A stretch of 12,561 bases of DNA from the NCBI GenBank assembly GCA_026770585.1, contig MU646308.1, positions 571,189-583,749 of the forward strand. Reading direction: 5' to 3'. The position numbers were made by a program, and so were the translations under genes. The notes below the pieces were generated by a model. That model did not search any database, had not been told where the DNA came from, and saw nothing but the letters and a program-made list of their open reading frames with translations. Shown one piece after another: positions 7,384-12,461 of the stretch (positions are counted from its first letter, which is position 1; each line of letters opens with the position of its first letter). The stretch comes from Baffinella frigidus. Taxonomy: Eukaryota; Cryptophyceae; Cryptomonadales; Baffinellaceae.

Positions 7384-7468
7384 GTGGATCAACGCGCGAC
7401 AAAGCGGAGCGTCGGCACACTGCCCCGTGTGTCGCGCGTCGATCGTCGCTCCCCGCCCGGCTTCGTGA
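7384..7468 (+). CDS. RING-H2 protein terminal exon (CPVC half)
   Basis: This exon begins after the acceptor CACGCACAG and ends at TGA (7466-7468). Joined to the previous exon it gives CVTRWINARQ, then CPVCRASIV and a short tail ending RPAS. CPVC supplies the seventh and eighth zinc ligands. The Trp placed four residues after the sixth ligand, followed by Ile, matches the C-x3-W-L/I pattern common in RING-H2 fingers at the E2-binding surface (family knowledge). There are 15 residues between ligands six and seven, within the family range. The protein stops soon after the finger, as in many small C-terminal RING proteins. Right after the stop GGCTTCGTGA is repeated in tandem. The next 280 bp show no further exon. 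Confidence 0.8.
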
Positions 7469-7748
7469 GGCTTCGTGAGGCTGCGTGCGGGGGCTGTGTA
7501 AAGCGCGCTGTGTACAGAGAGAAATGGTCGTTTATCGCGGATCGAACATGCCCGCCATGTATTCGCTTCCGCGAGGGGGGGGGGGGGGCAGATTTAATAA
7601 ATTATCAAACACGAACGCGACGAGCCAGTAGGCGCGGCGAGACGAGCCGTAAGGGCCCTAGACTGAGGCGGGCCCGGCCTAGTCCCGAGGCGGGCCCAGG
7701 CGCTACCGCGTCGCTGTCAGGACGCGTGCCCCTCCTAGGACCCTGCAG
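7469..7748. other. Region downstream of the RING gene, no gene seen
   Basis: G+C-rich sequence with a G-run (about 7576-7588) and repeated GAGGCGGGCCC near 7665-7700. It probably contains the 3' UTR; AATAAA-like TTAATAAATTA occurs at about 7594-7604, but a polyadenylation role is only a guess. Confidence 0.4.
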
Positions 7749-7869
7749 TACAGGGGTACCTCGCTCATAAGAAACCGCCCCCCCCCTAGGACCACAATAC
7801 GGCCCTACGCATAGCCCTACTGTAGGGTCCTAGGGGGGGGCAGTTTCTTATGAGCGAGGTGCCCCTGTA
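7749..7869. mobile_element. TACAGGGGTACC MITE, 121 bp
   Basis: TACAGGGGTACCTCGCTCAT at the left and its complement at the right (one change, GGTGCCCC) form arms of about 30 bp. The core has CCTAGGACC and GGTCCTAGG flanked by C and G runs. Its asymmetric centre is in the same orientation as the copy at 9082 and opposite to those at 8756 and 10241. Confidence 0.9.
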
Positions 7870-7928
7870 GCAGCCCGCGACCACCCCTAAGGCTGAGAAT
7901 CCTCCCCTTAGGAGTTACTGCGGAGGGC

Positions 7929-8139
7929 CCACTCGAGGCTGGAAGATGGGAGTATTTTAAATGTGGGATTGTTAAATTTAGTACCAGTCAAGGGCAGGCT
8001 TGATCACGTTACTGGGGGATTCCCCCCAGTAACGTGGCCAAACGCGATATTTGTGTGAAAATTCCTACACAGCGGTCCACTTGTAAAGGACTTTTAAAGT
8101 TAAAACTGTCAAAATAGTCACATTTCTAGCCTCGAGTGG
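7929..8139. mobile_element. CCACTCGAGGCT MITE, copy 2 (inverted), 211 bp
   Basis: Same terminal repeats and half-element order as 6370-6579 but in the opposite orientation. Outside the core the two copies share long similar tracts such as GTACCAGTCA.GGGCAGG and TAGGAATTTTCACACAAA-like sequence. The core hairpin here is ACGTTACTGGGGG with its complement, different from the AGCTCAAGG arm in copy 1. The extended termini GCCCACTCGAG and CTCGAGTGGGC are perfectly complementary. Confidence 0.85.
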
Positions 8140-8275
8140 GCGTGTGGGCGGTGTCAGGGGAAATGGCTTCGTGGGAGTGGAGGGAGGGACGGCACCCCTG
8201 AGAGTGGGGGCGGGGAGGAGAGCCTGTCCCCCACTCGCGATTATGTCTTGGTGCGGGGGAGAGAACACTGTCGCG
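8140..8275. other. G-rich spacer, no gene seen
   Basis: Purine-rich GGGAGTGGAGGGAGGGA-type sequence lies between two MITEs. No exon or RNA gene is recognised. Confidence 0.4.
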
Positions 8276-8376
8276 TACAGGGGTACCTCGCTCATAAGAA
8301 ACGACCACCCCCCTAGGACCACCATAGGGCCCTACTGTAGGGTCCTAGGGGGCGTTGGTTTCTTATGAGCGAGGTA
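8276..8376. mobile_element. TACAGGGGTACC MITE, short form, 3'-truncated
   Basis: Complete left end and core, but the right end stops at GAGGTA and lacks CCCCTGTA. It is followed after one G by a nearly identical second copy. The offset is exactly 102 bp and only one difference is seen over the shared part, so this is a tandem duplication rather than a second insertion. Confidence 0.85.
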
Positions 8377-8377
8377 G

Positions 8378-8486
8378 TACAGGGGTACCTCGTTCATAAG
8401 AAACGACCACCCCCCTAGGACCACCATAGGGCCCTACTGTAGGGTCCTAGGGGGCGTTGGTTTCTTATGAGCGAGGTACCCCTGTA
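8378..8486. mobile_element. TACAGGGGTACC MITE, short form, 109 bp
   Basis: Both terminal repeats are complete (one change, CGTTCAT for CGCTCAT on the left). The centre CATAGGGCCCTACTGTAGGG lacks about 12 bp present in the 121-bp form, so the short form looks like a core deletion derivative. Confidence 0.9.
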
Positions 8487-8755
8487 CACACCCCACGTGT
8501 CCGATCGGGCGGATCATTCCCCGTCTCCGTGTCCCAAATAAACAACCCTCCCGATCCGGGGAATCTCGCGGTGCCTACGATATTCTTAGCTCGCCGCCCC
8601 AGTGGGTGGGGGTGGGGTTCCGCTCTCTGTGTCGCAGAGACACGAAGATCTTGCTGCTGAAGTTCGTTGCTCGCCAGAGAACGACGTCGGATGACACCTT
8701 TTGGGCCGCGAGAGAGTGAGGTGCTCATTCCCCGTCTCCGTGTCCCAAATACATG
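8487..8755. other. Spacer with the empty-site copy of a MITE target
   Basis: Positions 8513-8554 (TCATTCCCCGTCTCCGTGTC, then CCAAATAAACAACC and CTCCCGAT) match the two flanks of the MITE at 8756-8876, that is 8725-8751 and 8877-8891. A weak coding-like stretch lies at 8636-8717 after a GTGTCGCAG acceptor-like site, ending in TGA; it is not called as a gene. Confidence 0.6.
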
Positions 8756-8876
8756 TACAGGGGTACCTCGCTCATAAGAAACCGCACCCCCCTAGGACCC
8801 TACAGTAGGCCTATGCCTAGGGCCCTACGGTGGTCCTAGGGGGGCGGCGGTTTCTTATGAACGAGGTACCCCTGTA
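8756..8876. mobile_element. TACAGGGGTACC MITE, 121 bp, with empty site nearby
   Basis: Terminal repeats of about 30 bp; one right-arm change (GAACGAGG). The centre CTACAGTAGGCCTATGCC is in the same orientation as the copy at 10241. Compared with the unfilled copy at 8513-8554, the insertion is flanked by TA on both sides where the empty site has a single TA. Four extra bases (CATG) lie at the left edge between two TAs. Confidence 0.9.
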
Positions 8877-8895
8877 AACAACCCTCCCGATTCCC

Positions 8896-9066
8896 ATGAA
8901 CAGATGGCGAACCTCCTCCCGCAGGGAGAAAACGCTTGTTGGATACGATGCCGGCATTGAGCGTCGCAGCTTCCAGAGCGGAAAGGCTCTGGCAGGTCCA
9001 TTTCTTCGTGCCGCCGCAAGGGCTGAGACCAAGATCCGAAAGGAAGCAGGCCTTTTTGCAGGATAA
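8896..9066 (+). CDS. Small ORF or terminal exon, unknown function
   Basis: An ATG at 8896 opens 56 codons to TAA at 9064-9066, filling the space between two MITEs. The product is basic and Ala/Arg-rich. The middle reads YDAGIERRSFQSGKALAGP, and the end ALAGPFLRAAARAETKIRKE is predicted to be helical before a stop after LFAG. An alternative is an exon starting at 8925 after the acceptor-like CTCCTCCCGCAG, in which case ATG is not the start. Unlike most open frames here it contains no microsatellite or terminal-repeat translation and its composition looks protein-like. I recognise no family and no homologous copy in the window. It could still be a chance frame. Confidence 0.35.
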   Translation: MNRWRTSSRREKTLVGYDAGIERRSFQSGKALAGPFLRAAARAETKIRKEAGLFAG

Positions 9067-9081
9067 GTTCCAGTGTCCGCG

Positions 9082-9201
9082 TACAGGGGTACCTCGCTCA
9101 TAAGAAAGCGCCCCCCCCTAGGACCATCATAGAGCCCTAGGCATAGGTCTACTGAAGGGTCCTAGGAGGAGGCGGTTTCTTATGAGCGAGGTACCCTTGT
9201 A
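9082..9201. mobile_element. TACAGGGGTACC MITE, 120 bp
   Basis: The right end is slightly diverged (GTACCCTTGTA). The centre CCTAGGCATAGGTCTACTG is the reverse of the centre at 8756, so orientation is opposite. It begins 16 bp after the stop of the small ORF. Confidence 0.9.
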
Positions 9202-9216
9202 CGGCGGGAGTTAAAC

Positions 9217-9366
9217 TTATCTCAGAAAACGAGTTCTAAAACTCGTTTTCTTAAGTCAATTCACCTACAATCTTGTTAACTTATGCGGAGAGTAAAGAAT
9301 AAGTTGACGAATTTGTAGGGGAATTGACTTAAGAAAACGAGTTTTAGAACTCGTTTTCTGAGATAA
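9217..9366. mobile_element. 150-bp foldback MITE with hairpins in its arms
   Basis: Arms 9217-9270 and 9313-9366 are 54 bp and nearly perfect (start TTATCTCAGAAAACGAG). Each arm contains its own palindrome, GAAAACGAGTT and AACTCGTTTTC around CTAA or TTAG, so it can fold as one long hairpin or as separate small ones. The inner part (CTTGTTAACTTAT with ATAAGTTGACGAA) pairs weakly as well. AAAC flanks both ends, a possible 4-bp target duplication. No coding capacity. Confidence 0.8.
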
Positions 9367-9778
9367 AAACGAACCTAACCTGTAGATTTGCAGGACGAGA
9401 GAGACCTTTACTCTTTTCAGCACGGCCGACATGTATGCACCCCCACCGAGGCTGTGCCTGAGCAGGACCTAGAGAGAGGTCGTGTGCACTCTTCACGTAG
9501 CAAACAGCAGAAGGACTAGCCTCTCGCAGATGAGGCACAGGTTATGCTACTGCACGTCCTTAGCCCACCCTGTCCATCTGTCCATCGGTCCTGCGCATGG
9601 GAGAGATGATGTGCACTCTACCTCACAGTGGTGACTCGCGAATCAGGACACGCACCGCCCTAGGGTCCTACACTAGGACTATTCCTATGAGCATAGGACC
9701 ACCGTAGGGCCGGTGCACTTTACTTGATGCAGAGTCGCTTTACTTCGCGGGGTTGATGGAAACCTTCTCGATCCCCTG
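9367..9778. other. Spacer with dispersed modules, no gene called
   Basis: Contains GATTTGCAG followed by GACGAGAGAGACCTTTACTC, resembling the module before 10830, then CACGGCCGACATGTATGCAC and CCCCACCGAGGCTGTG, the dispersed module also near 4245. A CCTAGGGTCCTACACTAGG palindromic stretch with a matching GTAGGGCC lies at 9658-9710. No confident exon. Confidence 0.45.
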
Positions 9779-10160
9779 GTTAAGGGTTAAGGGTTAAGGG
9801 TTAAGGGTTAAGGGATAAAGGTCAACGGTCAAAGGGTTAGGGGTAAGGGTTAAGGGTTGACGGTTAAGGGTTAAGGGTTTAGGGTTTAGGGTCAAAGGTT
9901 GAGGGGTAAGGGTTTAGGGTTTAGGGTTTAGGGTTTAGGGTTTAGGGTTTCGTGTTTAGGGTTTAGGGTTTAGGGTCAAGGGGCAAGGGTTTAGGGGTAA
10001 GGGTTAAGGGTTTCGTGTTTAGGGTTTAGGGTGAAGGGTTAAGGGCTTAGGGTCAAGGGATAAGGGTTAAGGGTGAAAGTTTAAGGGCTTAGGGCTTAGG
10101 GCTTAGGGTTTCGTGTTTAGGGTTTAGGGTCAAGGGTTAAGGGCTTAGGGTTTAGGGTTT
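9779..10160 (+). repeat. Telomere-like array, G-rich strand on +
   Basis: About 380 bp of TTAAGGG (left part), TTTAGGG (middle), and GCTTAGGG, TTTCGTG and TCAAGGG variants (right part). The orientation is opposite to all the telomere-like arrays left of 3400. Confidence 0.9.
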
Positions 10161-10240
10161 CTTTGCATCTTCCATCATCGAATCAGCGCAAACACCCCCT
10201 CACATCCTGGCATTCTTTCCACCAGCAACCCGTCACAGCT

Positions 10241-10362
10241 TACAGGGGTACCTCGCTCATAAGAAACCGCCCCCCCCTAGGACCCTACAGTAGGCCTATG
10301 CCTAGGGCCCTGTGGTGGTCCCAGGGGGGGGGGCATTTTCTTATGAGCGAGGTACCCCTGTA
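10241..10362. mobile_element. TACAGGGGTACC MITE, 122 bp
   Basis: Complete terminal repeats; centre CTACAGTAGGCCTATGCC as in the copy at 8756. A long G-run (GGGGGGGGGG with one C change in CCCAGG) lies right of centre. Conceptual translation gives YRGTSLIRN from one end and MSEVPLY from the other, a signature of this terminal repeat in any open frame that crosses it. Confidence 0.9.
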
Positions 10363-10616
10363 TCCCGGATCCTTACACGGAATAAAAGTGTTTTATCAGT
10401 TCGTACGACCCTACGGTAGGAAGCGGATTTGTCCTACGGGGTCCTACGGGGAATCGGGACGTGCAGTCGTGGGATTTCATTGATGTGTACCAGGGTCCGA
10501 ACGGTTGCAAGACCCACGATAAGGTGCGACGGGTTTCAAGCGCAGGGGACGGAGCGGGCAGCATTCTCGGTGGTAGCAGTCGAAGAGGGGCGGGGCGGGC
10601 ACCTGGCGAGTGTGTA
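10363..10616. other. Spacer with CCTACGGTAGG box, no gene called
   Basis: Contains ACCCTACGGTAGGAAGCGG and two GTCCTACGGGG copies at 10432-10451. No exon supported on either strand. Confidence 0.4.
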
Positions 10617-10632
10617 TTAGTGTGTGTGTGCG

Positions 10633-10679
<47 letters not shown>

Positions 10680-10738
10680 AAGTGAGAGTGAGCGAAACAC
10701 AAAGAGAGAGAGAGAGGGAGAGAGAGAGGGGGGGGAGG
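10617..10738 (-). repeat. Compound (TG)n(TA)n(GA)n microsatellite
   Basis: TG repeats (10617-10630), TA repeats (about 10632-10655) and GA repeats with G-runs to 10738. On the minus strand the GA part is a pyrimidine tract that follows the donor site of the minus-strand exon at 10743, so it would be intronic. Confidence 0.95.
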
Positions 10739-10742
10739 GCAC

Positions 10743-10810
10743 CTGGCGGGTGAAGGGGTAGTCGCCGCGGACAGTCTTGGTAGTCCCAATCGCCTTGAGC
10801 ACGTCATCCC
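10743..10810 (-). CDS. Minus-strand exon-like module, GDDVLKAIGT motif
   Basis: Read on the minus strand: pyrimidine tract, GTGGCAG acceptor, a 68-bp open segment, then CGCCAG|GTGCCC donor. It encodes DDVLKAIGTTKTVRGDYPFT followed by RQ. The entry phase (one base needed from upstream) is the same as in the RING exon. At least five further, more decayed copies of its 5' part follow at higher coordinates, i.e. upstream on this strand. The best conserved peptide among them is AGEEVLK.IGTT. I do not recognise the domain. No start codon or further exon was found, so it is a fragment of a larger gene or a pseudogene. Confidence 0.4.
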
Positions 10811-10847
10811 CTGCCACGAGAGAGACCTTTGTTAATGCTAAATTCGG

Positions 10848-10995
10848 TCTGGGGTTTGGGGTTTGGGGTTTGGGGTTTGGGGTTTGAGGTTTGGGGTTTA
10901 GGGTTTGGGGTTTGGTGTTTGGTGTTTGGTTTAGGGTTTAGGGTTTATGGCTAAGGGTTTATGGCGAAAGTTTTGGGGTTTAGGGTTTAGGGTCC
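10848..10995 (+). repeat. Telomere-like array, TTTGGGG then TTTAGGG
   Basis: A run of GGGTTTG units (10850-10905) grades into GGTGTTT and GGGTTTA variants, ending directly at the next GGTCCCAATCG module. The flanking TTCGGTCT and TATGGCTAAGG words are shared with the array at 12018-12105, so the two are copies of one larger unit. Confidence 0.85.
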
Positions 10996-11077
10996 CAATC
11001 GCCTTCAGCACGTCCTCCCCTGCCGAGCGGTAGATTCGGTTGAGCGTTTGGGGTTCAGGACGTAGGGTGTTGTCAGC

Positions 11078-11198
11078 GAATTTATCTGCACTGACTGAAT
11101 TTATCAGACTGAATTCATCTGCACTTGCTGAATTTATCAGACTGGATTTATCTGCACTGACGGAATTTATCAGACTGAATGTATCTCCACTGACTGAC
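11078..11198 (-). repeat. 33-bp tandem repeat keeping an 11-aa frame
   Basis: Three full units (11078-11110, 11111-11143, 11144-11176) and a partial fourth. On the minus strand the unit encodes SLINSVSADKF with a few substitutions (SASADEF, SVSADKS). A multiple of three with no stop in one frame would fit a coding repeat. Each unit has an internal near-repeat (GAATTTATCTG and GAATTTATCAG). It lies in a 121-codon open frame that also enters the AGEDVLKAIGT module, but that frame ends in telomere-like sequence, so expression is doubtful. Confidence 0.7.
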
Positions 11199-11240
11199 AG
11201 AGAGTGAGTTTGTCGCACGGACTGTCTTGGTGGTCCCAAT

Positions 11241-11385
11241 CTCGTCTCGGACCATACCAGAATCTGTCCTGATGAAAAGGCGTAAGATAGCATCATTTGA
11301 TGCCTAAAATAGCATATACGCCCTTACCTTCCGCGTAGGGAGCCTAAGATAGCAAGACAGATTCTGTCTTTGTCCGAAATTAAAT
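11241..11385. mobile_element. 145-bp MITE (TCGGACCA family), copy 1
   Basis: The inverted ends TCGGACCATACCAGAATCTG and CAGATTCTGTCTTTGTCCGA pair imperfectly (core 11247-11377). It splits a GGTCCCAAT|CACCTTGAGG module; the unsplit paralogue at 11639 reads CCCAATCACC. AAT precedes the element and closes it, consistent with a 3-bp target duplication. Confidence 0.85.
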
Positions 11386-11444
11386 CACCTTGAGGACCTC
11401 CTCCCCTGCCACGAGAGAGACCTTTGTTAATAAGGGCGAATGAA

Positions 11445-11624
11445 CTGTACAGTGAACATTGTAGAGTGTAGAGTGTAGAGTTAACAGTGAACAGTGAACA
11501 GTGTACAGTGTACAGTGTACAGTGCACAGTGCACAGTGTACAGTGTACAGCGAACAGTGTACACTGTACAGTGAACAGTGAACAGTGTATAATGAACAGT
11601 GTACACTGTACACTACGTGTACAG
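11445..11624 (-). repeat. Heptamer minisatellite, ACAGTGT class
   Basis: About 25 repeats with a 7-bp period: ACAGTGT, ACAGTGA, ACAGTGC, and GTAGAGT at the left, with one inverted ACACTGT unit near 11560 and another near 11603. The period equals that of the telomeric repeat but the sequence does not. Open minus-strand frames rich in TVHC and LYTVHC are translations of this array. Confidence 0.9.
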
Positions 11625-11823
11625 CACTGACGTCTCGGTGGTCCCAATCACCTTCAGGACCTCCTCCCCTGCCACAAGAGAGAGAGACACTTGTCAACAC
11701 TAACACGGAGAGAGTCGTTGACTGATACCAACACGGCCGCCGTGTATGCACGGACGCTATGGGTGGAAGGGTTTTCAGACAGATACAATGTACAGCACTG
11801 CATCAAGACTTGGTGGTCCCAAT

Positions 11824-11968
11824 GTAATTTCGGACCAAGACAGAATCTGTCCCGCTATCTTAGGCTCCCCACGCGGAAGGTAAGGGTGTATGTGCTATTT
11901 TAGGCATCAAATGATGCTATCTTAAGCCTTTTCATCAGGACAGATTCTGGTATGGTCCGAGATGAAAT
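11824..11968. mobile_element. 145-bp MITE (TCGGACCA family), copy 2 (inverted)
   Basis: Its reverse complement matches copy 1 with roughly eight differences over the 131-bp core. It occupies the same position in its GGTCCCAAT|CGCCTTCAGG module, again flanked by AAT on both sides, but lies in the opposite orientation. The inserted length is also 145 bp. Confidence 0.85.
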
Positions 11969-12017
11969 CGCCTTCAGGACCTCCTCCCCTACCAGAGACC
12001 TTTGTTAATGCTCAATT

Positions 12018-12105
12018 CGGTCTCGGGTTTCGGGTTTCGGGTTTCGGGTTTCGGGTGTATGGCTAAGGAGTTAGGGTTTAGGGTTTAGGGTTCAGGGTTT
12101 AGGTA
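12018..12105 (+). repeat. Telomere-like array, TTTCGGG then TTTAGGG
   Basis: Four or five uniform GGGTTTC units, then ATGGCTAAGGAG, then TTTAGGG units. It occupies the same place after TGTTAATGCT.AATTCGGTCT as the TTTGGGG array at 10848, but with a different homogenised variant. Confidence 0.85.
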
Positions 12106-12182
12106 CAAATCTCGCTCCTATTTACTTAACATCGTCCCCTGCCATGAAAGAGAAATTTGTTAATACCATCACGGACAGACAA

Positions 12183-12243
12183 GGGTGGACGGCCTAATTC
12201 CGGCGTCAACCTAGTTGCGGCATCCCGTCGGGTGCTACCGTAT
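12183..12243 (-). repeat. Dispersed repeat, copy 2 (RLTPELGRPP peptide)
   Basis: The reverse complement matches 7183-7253, including TACGGTAGCA, AGGTTGACGCCGGAATTAGG and CGTCCACCCTT. It shares the RLTPELGRPP frame with copy 1. Possibly a remnant of a larger element; the boundaries are unclear. Confidence 0.65.
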
Positions 12244-12461
12244 GCATCACGGTCGGGTGATGGATACCAACACGGAAAGAGTCCTTTGCATCTATCAACA
12301 CGGCCTCCCTGCACGCACCCCCCACGAATGCTCTGAATGGAAAATTGAATTTCTCCAATTTCTCGTTTTCGGGTGGCCAACTTCTCTGCACAGCGCTTTA
12401 CATGGCGTAGAGCCAATATGGTAGGACTTGGCCAAAGCGAAGTTCGAACTAGCGAGATTGC
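12244..12461. other. Spacer with TACCAACACGG modules, no gene called
   Basis: Two TACCAACACGG- or ATCAACACGG-type copies at about 12264 and 12293 are followed by GCACGCACCCCCCACGAATG, a diverged form of the module near 4238 and 9418. GTTCGAACTAGCGAG and GCGAACTTC repeat the same word in 12436-12468. No exon supported. Confidence 0.45.

Larger units (their letters stand above)
10786..12160 (-). pseudogene. Array of decayed GEEVLKVIGTT exon modules
   Basis: The plus-strand phrase GGTCCCAATCGCCTTCAGGA plus CCTCCTCCCCTGCCAC, then GAGAGAGACCTTTGTTAAT, recurs at 10786-10836, 10991-11030, 11232-11240 with 11386-11431, 11639-11697, 11814-11823 with 11969-12009, and 12127-12165. Two copies are split by a 145-bp MITE. 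Read on the minus strand each is a pyrimidine-rich acceptor followed by an exon start, and several keep an open frame (AGEEVLKVI, AGEDVLKAIGT). The intervals hold telomere-like arrays or unrelated repeats, so the period is irregular. This parallels the decayed RING-exon array on the plus strand. Confidence 0.65.

Noticed and set aside
7384-7770. 128-codon plus-strand frame over the last RING exon
   Set aside because: It is in a different frame from the CPVC exon and runs into a MITE; the RING frame fits the splice phase.
8636-8717. Possible exon after GTGTCGCAG with a 26-codon frame ending TGA
   Set aside because: Too short and unsupported by a donor, a family or a second copy; noted only within the spacer entry.
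8144-10483. Frames containing YRGTSLIRN or MSEVPLY (e.g. 8144-8368, 8817-9101, 10163-10483)
   Set aside because: The recurring peptides come from terminal repeats of the TACAGGGGTACC MITE, not from a gene family.
10373-10817. Minus-strand frames rich in Ser-Leu and Tyr-Ile
   Set aside because: They are microsatellite translations. Only the segment 10743-10810, with acceptor and donor sites, is retained as an exon candidate.
11324-11751. Minus-strand frames with repeated TVHC and LYTVHC
   Set aside because: They translate the heptamer minisatellite; a 7-bp repeat gives a 7-residue peptide repeat in any open frame.
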